NCBI RefSeq assembly: GCF_040954645.1
Contig: NC_092804.1
Coordinates: 147,631,108-147,695,107 of the forward strand
Origin: Diabrotica undecimpunctata
Taxonomy: Eukaryota > Arthropoda > Insecta > Coleoptera > Chrysomelidae
Direction of reading: 5' to 3'
Length of the DNA stretch: 64,000 nt
Shown here: positions 1-9,799 of the stretch, one piece after another
Layout of the letters: every line of letters begins with the position of its first letter
How positions within the stretch are numbered: the stretch's first letter is position 1
Made by a program: the position numbers and the translations under genes
The notes under the pieces: generated by a model
Databases searched by the model: none
The model's input: the letters and a program-made list of their open reading frames with translations, nothing else
Told to the model about the DNA's origin: nothing

Positions 1-230
1 TATGCACGGAAAGATCCAAGGAAAGAGAAGCATAGGGAGGCATAGAATGTCATGGCTGTGCAACCTGAGAGAGTGGTACGGATGTACATCAAATGAACTT
101 TTCAGAGCAGCCGTCTCAAAAGTCCGAATAGCTATGATGATTGCCGACCTCCGCCGCGGAGATGGCACTTGAAAAAGGTACCTCGTCGGTCGCAGTATCA
201 CAAAATCCCTACAGTCTAAGTAAGTTTAAG
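1..230 (+). pseudogene. RTE-like LINE, 3' tail of the reverse transcriptase ORF
   Basis: This is the C-terminal end of a non-LTR retrotransposon polyprotein that runs in from before the window. The translation contains LREWYGCTSNELFRAAVSK followed by RIAMMIADL, the same ending seen in copies at 18.4, 21.7, 52.2, 56.9 and 58.7 kb. In relatives this segment lies after the reverse transcriptase and thumb regions and closes the ORF. The frame breaks within the last codons near the CCGCGGAGATGG segment, and a simple AAGTTTAAGTTTAAG tail follows. It is a dead, 5'-truncated fragment. The family call is from recurrence within the window and remembered RTE-like proteins. Confidence 0.75.
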
Positions 231-349
231 TTTAAGACATAAAACAACACCCCTAAAGATGTCTGAGGACACTATTAGAACAGATTCATGAAACAGAATA
301 GTATTAATCCAATTAAATAGTATGCCATTTAAGTAAATAATATTCACGT

Positions 350-800
350 ATACGTTCCTACAGAGAGAAAATACGACAATAAACTAAAATATCTTTATAG
401 TCATTTAAAACAGACACTTTAAAGCCTTACAGGTAATGAAGTTACGTATATCTTTCGTGATTTCAGCACGAAAATTGGAAAAGGTCAAAGATCTGACTTT
501 GTAGGCGAATATAAACTAGAAGAGAGCAATGAACAAGGCAATAGGTTTTACTAGTTCTGTCAAGAATACGATATGATAATAACCAATATTTGGTTTAAAC
601 TGTACAACAGAAGACAAAAGTATACTTATTCTAAATAAGAGATTTTAAAATAGTGTCAAAAGAATAACGACATATAGTACAGGTATCGATTCAGATCACA
701 ATCCTCTAGTAGCTCACATTAAAGAATATCTTAAAAAAATTTCAAAAACTCTCAAAACACCCTAAATAAATATATATTAGAGGATAACAAAAACAAATGA
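350..800 (+). pseudogene. LINE endonuclease (EEP/APE) fragment
   Basis: A heavily decayed apurinic-like endonuclease segment that would nick target DNA in an active RTE-like LINE. Pieces are readable in shifting frames: a YVPTER-like segment near 350, then a degraded GDFNAK motif (seen as FRDFSTKIGKGQ) near 460-490, then NEQGNRF, then IITNIWFKLYNRRQKYTYSK near 575-640, and finally a GIDSDHNPLVAHI-like motif near 685-720, which corresponds to the SDHxL/N metal-site motif. Several stops and frameshifts interrupt it. It follows the LINE tail at 1-230 in the same orientation but is a different copy, since the order is tail first and endonuclease second. Confidence 0.65.
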
Positions 801-1039
801 AAAAAGATCTAAGTAACTAGCTTTGTAAAATAATACATGAAAGCAATGTATAAAAATTTTAAGAATGTTTAAAGATAATATCAGACAAATAATAAAAAAA
901 CATACTAAAACAATCAACGACAAAAAAAAACAACAATGGTTGATCAACGAAATTCATGAATTGATAGAGTAGAGAAGACAACAGGACAACAACAGGGAAA
1001 ACTAAAAATTGAAACGACATATTGTCGATAATTAAAAAA

Positions 1040-1440
1040 TTAAATTTCCAGGAACGCTATATCCATACTGGAAACTACCCCCACATCTGGATTAGTCTTC
1101 AGATACTGATCTGATCTTGAGTAGGCTAATGTTGACACTTTAGCCTACTTCAATCTCCTGAGATCGTACTGAAGTTAGACAACGTTCCAAACTAAAGTCA
1201 AGAGGAGAGGATAAATCTGGTTAACCTTCTGTCTGTTTTGGGGTACCACAAGGTAGTGCTCTAGACCCAGTACTTTATGTATTATATACCTTAGATATGC
1301 TAGTAACACAAAATACGGTAACAGGAATATTCGCTGACAACACAGCAATAATTTTATGTCACAAAAACCCACAAGATAGATAACCTTTCAGATGATTAAA
1401 TAAATTAGCAGATAAGAGCAAATCAGCACACATTATAAAT
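1040..1440 (+). pseudogene. Jockey-like LINE reverse transcriptase fragment
   Basis: A short stretch around 1235-1360 translates as VPQGSALDPVLYVLYTLD and then GIFADNTAIIL. These match the RT motifs GVPQGSVLGPVLY and FADDTAI of Jockey-clade LINEs; the second catalytic Asp of the ADD box is Asn here, so the site would be inactive. The flanks on both sides are too decayed to read. The gap between the endonuclease fragment and this one suggests an unrelated insertion, because the RT style differs from that of the RTE-like copies. Confidence 0.6.
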
Positions 1441-1449
1441 TCACACTTT

Positions 1450-2180
1450 TACAAACAGAAATGTTTTAATTCCTTTTTTTTAGTCAGTGTTTTAACTTAA
1501 ATCGGAGATCTTAGAAGGTGCTACTTAGTAAAATATCACATGCATTTTTTAGGGATTTTTCCTTCTAAATTTTGATGTCAAATTACTTTTAAGTAAGTCA
1601 GGTATCTTAAAACAACATCCTGACATGCCATTTTGGCAGAGAGTCAAAAGCTGATTTTTAACATCTGTTTAAAGATTGATAAGTTCTGAAACAATGTAAC
1701 TCTTTCTAAAGTTGTATCTTAACCACTTTTTGAAGATATGCTATTTAATCATTTAACCACCGTCGTTTAAATATATTGACGAAGAGACAGTGGATAGGAT
1801 ACATCAGCATAACAGTAAGACAGAGTCTGGTATAAGTGAGCTACTAAGAGTACTTATCTAGTACAAAAAACGACTAAATATTTATTAATCGGGAATTCTC
1901 AATATTTTGATGAAATAGATTTTCTATAAATACATCACAAATTGTTTTCATAGGTAAATATTTATCTGTATGATCTTCTAAATTATGAAAATATGTTTGA
2001 CAAAACCTTTTTTATTTTATATTTATTGTTTTATATAAATATGTAGTATAAAATGGTTAATCTAAAGTTGGAAAACAATATTAGTTTCTTAGTTTTAATT
2101 TTTCGTTTTTCGTCGAAATGTCTAATTAATGGTGCATAACTGTAGGCGCATTCGCCATAATTTAAAAATCAATTTAAAAA
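1450..2180. other. AT-rich, no gene seen
   Basis: No coding signature, RNA gene or clear repeat boundary was recognised here on either strand. Confidence 0.5.
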
Positions 2181-2182
2181 AT

Positions 2183-2250
2183 GAATATCACTTTGATTAT
2201 TTGATCAAAGTGATATTCACTTTGATCAAATCAAAGTGATTATTCAGTGA
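2183..2250. repeat. Short perfect hairpin with a partial third copy
   Basis: GAATATCACTTTGAT at 2183-2197 is the exact reverse complement of 2204-2218, with a 6-nt loop. The arm core recurs at 2219-2240 (CACTTTGATCAAATCAAAGTG), forming a second overlapping palindrome. No coding content is associated with it. Confidence 0.8.
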
Positions 2251-2699
2251 TTAATTAATTATCAATTTGATTTTGTGATAGAAACTACAAAGAGATTAAC
2301 CTATTTATATCATTATTGGTGTTACGACTTTAGTTCAACTTTCGCCTTCCTAATTCTAGTTCTTCATTCGGTCCTATTCTTGAGTTTAGGTGCAATAGGT
2401 AATATTAAATTTGGAACTGGATTTTATTGTGCTATTGAAATCAACATTTCGGTACGTAACCCTTGCCTTTGTCAATATTTCACAATGTACAAGATTCAGA
2501 ACAGAAAGTTATTGTGAAATATATACTAAAACTTTCCAAAACGTAAAGCAAGACAGTGACATCTGATATCTCATGGTTTACTGTCAGTAATATATAATTA
2601 TTTTTACATGGGTGTCTCGTTGGTGTTTTCGAAAAAAGTAAAGTGAAAATATGTTTTAACTTTAAGAGTTTTTCGGGGGCACTCTGCACAACGAATTTC

Positions 2700-3460
2700 A
2701 AAAATTCCGTGTTGTTCATTTGAAATGTTGTCTTTAATTGATCGGACAAGAGCTGAAAGTTTTTGTTAGGGGGCAAATATTGTCTTTATTCCTCTTGATT
2801 TAATTTTTTTAACATAATCCACAAGAACAAGAATGTCCCCGATCTTATATAGGCCAAACAAATCGTAGAATCATAGATTTGAATTTCAGCTATAGGTCAA
2901 CACCATCTTCATGCAAGTCACAAAATTGATTTTGAAAACTCCAGATCCATAGCCTCCATTATCTTCTATAAATACCGTTTTCCCCCTACCGTGAATTGGT
3001 CGAAAAGGTGCAATTGAATAGCCGGCAAGATCTCTCGACTTGACTCCACTTTTTTTTATTGGGCTACTTTGTTCATTTGGAATGATGTCTTTGATCGAGA
3101 CGAAAGAAGAGACGAAAGTTTTTGTTGGGGGCTAAATATTGGCTTTATTTCTCATGATTTAAATTTTTTTGACAAAATCCACAAAAACAAGATTGCCCCT
3201 GATTCTATATAGGCCAAACGAATTGTAGAATTATAGTTTTTTATTTCAGCTCTTGGTCAACACCATCTTCATACAAATCACAAAATTGATTTTGAAAACT
3301 CCAGAACCATAGCCGCCATCTGCTTCTATAAACCAAAAATCATCCGAGAAGCCATTGAATTGTCTCAATAAAAGAGATGACGGCATAACCCCCACGACAA
3401 ACTCCACCCAAACCACGTCACCATCGATGGTATAAATGAACCATCCTCTGTTCCCAGTGG
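2700..3460 (+). pseudogene. Penelope-like element GIY-YIG endonuclease, tandemly duplicated remnant
   Basis: The GIY-YIG nuclease of Penelope-like retroelements sits at the C-terminus, after the reverse transcriptase. Copy 1 reads ECPRSYIGQTNRRI near 2832-2875 and, in another frame, SHKIDFENSRSIASI near 2920-2960. Copy 2 reads FYIGQTNCRI near 3200-3230 and TNHKIDFENSRTIAAI near 3275-3320, then FYKPKIIREAIELSQ and NKRDDG near 3325-3380, which is the usual C-terminal end. YIGQT is the GIY-YIG core and KIDFE is the next conserved block. Both copies carry stops and frameshifts and the RT part is absent. Two copies in a row is odd; it fits a tandem duplication after insertion or two adjacent partial insertions. 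Confidence 0.65.
2713..3335. repeat. Direct duplication, period about 356 bp
   Basis: Positions 2713-2977 and 3069-3335 are diverged direct copies; shared blocks include GGTCAACACCATCTTCAT and ACAAAATTGATTTTGAAAAC. The copies carry the GIY-YIG remnants described separately. The spacer at 2978-3068 is unique. Confidence 0.85.
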
Positions 3461-3529
3461 CAGTAGTAAATTGATTGTTGATCAGTTCAGTAGTGTCGGA
3501 AGGCTCGGGAGACTGAAATCTCGGAAGCT

Positions 3530-3559
3530 CTGAAGAAGACATCAGACAGGATGTCGAAA
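3530..3559 (+). other. Hammerhead-like core motif in Penelope-like 3' region
   Basis: CTGAAGA (3530-3536), one A, a 6-bp stem GACATC/GATGTC (3538-3543 with 3550-3555) around a 6-nt loop, then GAAA (3556-3559). CUGANGA plus stem II plus GAAA is the conserved core order of hammerhead ribozymes, which are known in the terminal repeats of Penelope-like elements. The single A between CUGANGA and the stem is not canonical and I cannot form stem I. It lies downstream of the GIY-YIG remnant in the same orientation, as expected. Activity is unproven. Confidence 0.35.
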
Positions 3560-3657
3560 GCTCGGTGCAATGATAATCAACGCGATTCAACCCGGAAAAC
3601 TGGTGAGTTTAATATTAATTTTAGTAGTAGTATTAATCTTGGCTCTAGGTTTAATTG

Positions 3658-3659
<2 letters not shown>

Positions 3660-3731
<72 letters not shown>
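3660..3731. repeat. (TA)n microsatellite
   Basis: Nearly uninterrupted TA dinucleotide, about 35 units, starting roughly 100 bp after the hammerhead-like motif. Long IY-repeat reading frames across it are artefacts of the dinucleotide. Confidence 0.98.
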
Positions 3732-3732
<1 letters not shown>

Positions 3733-3794
3733 CAGGAAGAAGAAATATAGAAGATATAGGTGAAAATCGTCAGGATAGAATGAATTGCTAGAGA

Positions 3795-5285
3795 GAACGC
3801 TTGAAAAAAGTAAAGCAGTACAAACAAAATACAGTAAAAACTAGCAAAATTCTTAGCAGTAGTAGTAGTACCGTTCTTGTTAAAGCTGCACTAACAAGAA
3901 AGTAATTTTAATAGTACTTACATACGTAATTGTTAAAATATCAACATTTTAAATGTATAATATTTAGTAAACTGTTCTTCAATAATTTCCTTTATAAAGT
4001 ATATTTAATTGAAATTCAACCCTACATTGCGTATTCATGTGTTCATATTATGTACGCTAACGCAAACAATAAAACCAATCTTCTATGTACTTACTGAAAA
4101 TATTTTTTGGGTCAATGCCCATAGAAAATCAAAAGACTGAATTTAATGTTGTATAAACGCACGATCTCTAAGTTCGCGAAAAGGATAGAGGCAAAATCGA
4201 TGAAAGATATGAAGCAACTCGACTACTTTGATTTTTAATTCTCTTTTGTTGTCTTTGTTTTCGGCGACTTTTGATTTCTCAATCTTCGACGACGGTTGCT
4301 ATAAAAGTGAGCCTCAGATAAAGGCATTTGTTTTTATGACATTGCTTATTGCGTGTGATTTTATAGGCTTTTTGTATGTTTTGAGTAAAATGTTGTTTTA
4401 GGTTAATTTTAAATAGCACTGCAGAATAGTAGATGTTTTTGACAAATGTCTGCTCAGTGAATATATAGATAATAAAATATCCAAAAAGTTAAAATGGATT
4501 TGGTATTTGACAACGAAGGCTCAAACTCTTTGTTGTTGTTTTTAGTACATATTAACATATTTTGTTAGCACAGTCATTAAAATATTAATAGAGATATTAC
4601 ATTGGACAATGTACGTAGTATTTCAAAAACAAACTTAGAGTAAAGTAAAAAATTCTGGTGTGAAATGGTATATTTAAAAAATCTAAAAGAAAATTTCCAA
4701 ACTGATTACAAATTTCATTAGAACGTGTTTGGCTTTAACAGATCATCATCAGTGTAACCTAAAAGTAAGTATTCTGGTCTGATAAACTTGTAACCTGTTT
4801 TGAAAAACTGTTTAACAAATTTTTTAAATATATTTATATAATTTTAGAACAAAACTTTTTTACTTCACTGTAAGTTTATTCCAACTATAATATACAGCTA
4901 AAAGATACTTCCCTTTTATAAGTTAATTAATAAAAAATTATAAAATAGACGTAAATTTTAAGTATAAATTCTATTGGAACTTTATAGCGTCTTGGAGAAA
5001 CTAAGAAATAAAAAGAAAAACTGCACTAATTTCAAAAAATATTTCTTTTTCGTTTCGTAGCGGTTTCAAATTACCTTGTTGTAGGTACTTGGTAATCTCC
5101 ATTAGCGTAAAACCCAAATTTTCTTTCCCGCGGAACTTGGACAAAATAAGTAGAACCTTCATTACTTGCGAAACCAAATTTGGAGCTATATACCTATATA
5201 CTGAATGTGTACCTATATCCTTCAATTTATAATTGTTTTTTATAAGTCAATTTATCGGTATGGTAAGCCATCTACCAGCAGACAT
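3795..5285. other. No gene seen; weak Penelope-type motif on minus strand
   Basis: No coding region was recognised. On the minus strand at about 4713-4770, CACTGATGATGATCTG followed by AAGCCAAACACG resembles a decayed version of the CUGANGA...GAAAC layout seen elsewhere in this window, but the stem is poor. A TATA-like string CTATAAAAG lies at about 4300-4308 on the plus strand with no ORF beyond it. Confidence 0.35.
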
Positions 5286-5289
5286 CGTA

Positions 5290-5292
5290 ATA

Positions 5293-5383
<91 letters not shown>

Positions 5384-5435
5384 TATATACATAGATATAT
5401 ATTATATAAACAAGGGTATATATATATATATATAA
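5290..5435. repeat. (TA)n microsatellite, interrupted
   Basis: TA tract of about 90 bp to 5378, then imperfect TA-rich sequence with ACAT and CAAGGG interruptions to about 5435. A short direct repeat ATAAACAAGGGT occurs twice near 5406 and 5432. Confidence 0.95.
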
Positions 5436-5439
5436 ACAA

Positions 5440-6245
5440 GGGTTGTTATGATAAAGATCCAAAGTCACAAACGAGTTTTTATTCTGAAGCGCTTTTACTG
5501 CTTATAACGTGCCAGATTATTTAATTTTCTGAAAAAAAAATTTACGTGTATGGAAAACAATATAATTTTTGTTTGTTTTTTTTTGAAAAGGTTTAGTTTT
5601 TTAGGAAAAGTTTAGAAAAAAATTTTAGAAGATTTTTTTGTTCCAATTTGTGTATTATATCCATACCTTTTAATGACGCATTATTTTCGGGAGCACACTA
5701 TATATGTAGATAGATATAGATACATCATTTATGACTCAAGAAGAGATATACTGATTTTAAAGATATTTAGTTTTTTGGATTCATCTCAGCTGCTAATATC
5801 AGAATAATCATTAAAATATCATAAAAGTTTGTAGCATTTTTTCTACTTTGTATAACAAAAACGTTTTCTAAAGTTTTATCTAACATTTTGAATTGCATCT
5901 CAAACTCATCGAAGAGAAGCACTTTAAAAATTGCGTCTCAAAATCTGCGTCTTCGAAGAGAATAAACATAATCAAATTTTTTATTTACATTGGTAAATAA
6001 CGCTAAGCGAAACCAAGTAGTCTGCTTAAAATCCTACGTCGAAGAAAATTGCGTTTCAATTAAATTTTCCCAATAAAAGCGGGACCGCAATGTCGACTCA
6101 GAGAATTTAAGAAAAAGTTTAGGTCGTGTCGGATGGTTACTTACGATCTCGACCCAACACGTAGCTTACTTAAGTACTCTTTTGTCAAAGTAAGTGTTTT
6201 TTTTTTAGACGTGTTTGGTGTAAACTACGATTCTGTTTTTAATTA
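5440..6245. other. No gene seen
   Basis: AT-rich. A loose duplication of a TTGCGTCTCA...TCGAAGAGAA motif occurs around 5893-5960, with a third weaker echo at 6038-6060. Nothing coding was recognised. Confidence 0.45.
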
Positions 6246-6249
6246 AAAC

Positions 6250-7130
6250 GATTTAATAAGAGGAAATACAGGTGCTAAAGGTGACGATAATGAACCACCA
6301 ACACTAGAGATGACGACGAACGAATAAATAAATATTGAGGAGTAAGAGGTAAAAGAAGCATTAAGTAAATTAAAAAAAAATAAAATTGCCAGGAGAGGAC
6401 AGAATACGTTATCCACTTATTGTACGCAAAAGAAATACCTCTAGGAATAATCAAAACGATCCAAAATATCTACCAAAACAACACAATAAAAGTAAAGGCA
6501 GAAGAAGACCTAACCGACCCTATTGAAGCTAGCAATGGGATAAGACAAGGAGATTCCCTGAGTCCTCTATTGTTCACTCTGATTATGGATAAAATAGTAA
6601 AAAAAGTAACAATTAAAAGAGGATACCAAATGGAAGAAAAACAACTTAAAATAATCTTCTATGCAGACGACGCAGTACTACTCTCTTCCTCTCTCAAAGT
6701 GAAGAGGTTTAACAACGTATGCTGCATTAATTTAATATAACCGCCAGAAAATTTAACATGTTAATTTCCCCAACAAAGACAAAATGCATGGTTGGTTATA
6801 ACAGCAAATTTACTAAGATGTAAATTGGAGCTAGAAGGTCAAATAATAGAATAAGTGATGGACTTTATATATCTAGGCATCACATTATCTAGCTACGGAA
6901 AGCTCGAAACTGAAGTAAAATATTAAGTGAATAGAGCAAACAGAGCCGCAGGCTGCCTGAATAAAACAATATGGAGAAATAAAAATATCGGGAAAGAAAT
7001 TAAAGGCAAGACGGCAAGAGACGGTTTCCCAATAGAAAGAAGATCAGTAGGAAGACTACGAAAACGATGGAACGACAACTTAATGGAGGCACATTGAAAA
7101 ACAGACAAAGTAATGTCTGCATAAAAAGAA
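6250..7130 (+). pseudogene. RTE-like LINE, reverse transcriptase fragment
   Basis: Decayed RT of an APE-type LINE. A pre-RT segment VKEALSKLKKNKIA lies near 6345-6385 before a deletion. The longest open part (6420-6740) holds the palm motifs GIRQGDSLSPLLF, the usual RQGD/C-SLSPLLF block, and FYADDAVLLSSS, the catalytic YADD. After a frameshift come FNMLISPTKTKCMV and a DGLYIS-RHHI segment (normally YLG). It ends with a RSVGRLRKRWNDNLME-like tail in the 7040-7100 region. The copy is 5'-truncated and frameshifted. Downstream YADD and tail style differ from the LR(E)WF-tailed family, so this is another subfamily. Confidence 0.75.
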
Positions 7131-7169
7131 GAAGAAGATATTTTCCTATGGTAGCGTAAGTCCAAGTTT

Positions 7170-7635
7170 TAATCTGAAACCTCTGAAAAGAATTTTCTCC
7201 ATTTATTCTTTATTAAATAGATCTATATAAAACTACAATCAACGTCAACAAAATTTACTGTGAGATTTTAGTTTTTCGTATATCTGCTAAATTAAAGTAA
7301 CAACAGCTTAAATTTTATTAATTTGCCCTTCGAAGCATTTAGTGACATGGTCGAAAATCTGTATAGGGGATACTTTTTTATTTTGTATGTCTAGAAATTT
7401 ATTTATCAATGTATGTACTTCATCAATATATGACCAAGGTAAATTCTTGATTTTTTTATCTCAATTATCTCAATTTTTTTATTTTAAATACGAAAATTTT
7501 AAAACAAAATACACAGATCAAAAATGTCTAAGAAACACTATTATTGTTTAAATTTTTTTCAATAAGAACTTAATTTTTTTGTTAATACACATCATTTGAT
7601 TTTAAAACTTGTCCTTATCAATCAAGATACACCAT
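7170..7635. other. No gene seen
   Basis: AT-rich sequence with no coding signature I can support. Confidence 0.45.
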
Positions 7636-7638
7636 GTA

Positions 7639-8198
7639 TAGTTCGTCCCAAACCCTTCTTTCAGTGCGTCATAGTTGATCGAATTCTCTCTAACACATTA
7701 AGCTAGAAGTGACAGAAAAAAACGTGAGTCTGTGATTATTATACATAGAACTTAGAAAATTATTTATCGTAAGCTAATTCTACTTACGGATGTAGAATTG
7801 GTTGGAGTTTAGAATACGCTACATAGATATCCAATCAATGATGCGCATAAATATAATGTGATGCAGATTGTTTCGATCGTGACAGTACTTTCACAATGTC
7901 AACTGATAAAATGATAATTGTCATTCCAGGTTAGTATTTTCAGACATTTTACAGTGAAAATTTAATTTTGTATTTATTTATTGTATAATAAAAATATTTT
8001 AAATATGCCGAGATATATCGAGAAAGAACAAAGACTAATATTAAAATTATTAAATTATTTTCAATTAGAAAAAGACAGATTACCATCCTGCAACTGTCAA
8101 ATTTAACTAAAATGTCAAGCAATAATTCTCGACATTCTTAAAATCCTATATGACGTCAAAATTAGTGACGCACTGAAAGAAGGGTTTGGGACAGACTG
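7639..8198. mobile_element. 560-bp Tc1/mariner-type nonautonomous element (MITE)
   Basis: Terminal inverted repeats are at 7639-7671 and 8166-8198, 30 of 33 positions matching; the shared inner block is GTCCCAAACCCTTCTTTCAG. TA dinucleotides at 7637-7638 and 8199-8200 look like the TA target duplication of Tc1/mariner elements, and the right terminus begins CAGT when read inwards. The interior is too short for a transposase but contains a 33-codon ORF at 8005-8106 that may be a leftover transposase N-terminus. This would make it a deletion derivative that needs a transposase supplied from elsewhere. Confidence 0.85.
8005..8106 (+). pseudogene. Possible truncated transposase N-terminus inside the 560-bp element
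   Basis: A 33-residue ORF, MPRYIEKEQRLILKLLNYF then QLEKDRLPSCNCQI. The start ATG follows a TATTTAAAT-rich leader. The pattern of a basic start followed by an amphipathic LILKLLNYFQLEK helix resembles the first helix of some insect DDE transposases that begin with a FFEKEK-like segment, but this is from memory and weak. It stops well before any HTH or catalytic motif. It could equally be a chance ORF. Confidence 0.3.
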
Positions 8199-8539
8199 TA
8201 ATTCCAGTTTTACTGTACGTAACAAGTTTACGGAAAAAAATCTTGATTTTAAGAGTAGTTTTTATGAGTTGGTAACACTGCAACGTCTGCCAATATCGAC
8301 GAAATTTGAACATAATATGAAGACGAAGCGGTTTCAGATCATCTGGATGTCTTTCATACCTTTTATATAGGTGTCTTATCCGTATCGAAGTTTGACTTTT
8401 ATCACAACTGTCTTAACCTCCAATACAGTTTGTGTTCTTTAATAAAACTTATTTCTATAGTATTGTTCTCAAAATATTTTCATGGGTTATTGAAGCTGGG
8501 TAATTTCTAGACCAGCATTTAAGCGGAGAAAACAATTCA

Positions 8540-8650
8540 AAGGAATAATGAAAGATGAAACTAGAAATAATGGAAATAATGGAGAATGGAGAGATCGTGA
8601 GAGATGGATATTGAACTGCGGAATACGGCAGACGATGTAGGACCTCCGCA
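8540..8650 (+). pseudogene. Possible LINE 3' tail fragment
   Basis: NGEWRDRERWILNCGIRQT in one frame resembles the terminal segment of the LINE at 38.3 kb (DGEWDNRERWKRL). It is short, isolated and not accompanied by other motifs, so it is a tentative call. Confidence 0.35.
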
Positions 8651-8654
8651 CATA

Positions 8655-9148
8655 TTTTATTTTGAGATATAGTAATATTTGCCGAAATAGTAATAAAAAA
8701 CTGATTATAGACCAGCAGGTATATCAGAAAAATGATTAAATAAGTTTATATTTTACGCCAAATATAAAAACTCAATAAATTTTGATAAATCTTTACATGG
8801 GATAATTTGGGACAAATTTTAATTAGCAGTTTATGTACACCAAAAGGCAAATCTCTTCTTTTCTGTCCTATCTTAATAAATCACAATATGTTAGACAAAG
8901 GAAACCAACAAATCTATTGATTTTATATTAAGTAGCAAGCGGAAACCCTAACTTGGCTATAAACGCACAAACTTCTTTCTTCTTTGTGATTAATTTCGTA
9001 ACTTTCTGGAAACCTACCTACTTATTAACAGCTCTCTTTGAGTTTGCACTTTTGTAAGTTAGTTAATAGTTCTAAACATTTATCGAGTGACTAGTCGCTG
9101 ATAAACAGCGGTATTGAGATGACAGGATTTGAAACTTAGCCAGATAAT
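8655..9148. other. No gene seen
   Basis: AT-rich sequence with no coding signature recognised. Confidence 0.4.
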
Positions 9149-9151
9149 ATA

Positions 9152-9475
9152 CAGTGTGTCAATTTTAAAACTTACAATGGGCTATATCTCGCGAACAAAA
9201 GCTGATATCGAAAAATGCTTGAAACCGTTTCTAGGATAGTAAGGAGGAACTAAAATAACATGAAAGAGTACTCACCCCCATCAACTCCCTAGGCCCCACC
9301 CACCACAACCAAAAAGGTTTTAATTGCAAACCCCTACTTACGATATATCATTGAAAAGACTATAAAAAATACTATCCGATGGTATAAATAATATTTATAA
9401 AAGGTGAAGCAATGATTGTCAAACTTTGACTTGGAAAATTTAATGAGGTTTTTGTTAATTCTGTTGATGACCCTG
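9152..9475. mobile_element. Possible small TA-flanked element
   Basis: TA followed by CAGTGTGTCAATTTTAAAAC at 9150-9171, with the phrase TATATCTCGCGAACAAAAGC nearby, is typical of the outer end of insect mariner-type elements. The other limit reads GACCCTGTA at 9469-9477, whose inverse starts TACAGGGTC. Only the first five or so bases of the two ends match, so this may be two unrelated ends rather than one element. A 24-bp palindrome, TATAATTATT around a short centre, separates it from another TACAGAGTGG end at 9494. Confidence 0.35.
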
Positions 9476-9493
9476 TATAATTATTGTTTAATA

Positions 9494-9795
9494 ATTATAC
9501 AGAGTGGTAATATCAGCCGGCTTACTATGGCTTTTGTATTTGTAATGTTATCTCCCGAACTATTATTTTGAATGATAAGTGCTCGTCGGAATTTTTTTTG
9601 TTAATAAAAAAACTTAATTTGTCGTTTTTTCAAAACAAGTTAAAAACATCTGTTTTTTTGGGTTCTGTCAGATTCAATAATTTTTAGTTTATTTGAGAAT
9701 TTTAAATATCATTAGTTTTCACCATTTTTACGATCGGTACTGTCATTCAGCTGTAGTTGTCAAAATGGTTTACAGTATACCGATTCATAGTCACT
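9494..9795 (+). mobile_element. Left end and start codon of the mariner-like element
   Basis: TACAGAGTGGTAATATCAG at 9494 looks like a terminal repeat. After a noncoding leader the ATG at 9765-9767 opens MVYSIPIHS, a typical opening of mariner-type transposases, and the frame then collapses into the 3' end of a Jockey-like LINE on the other strand. The transposase frame resumes near 11640. A candidate opposite end (ATATCACCCAGTA, about 13232-13244) matches only loosely. Confidence 0.45.
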
Positions 9796-9799
9796 GTTT

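Noticed and set aside
3551..3791. Overlapping ORFs with long IYIYIY repeats
   Set aside because: Translation of (TA)n in any frame gives open YI repeats; the same happens at 5.3, 38.2, 50.4 and 63.3 kb.
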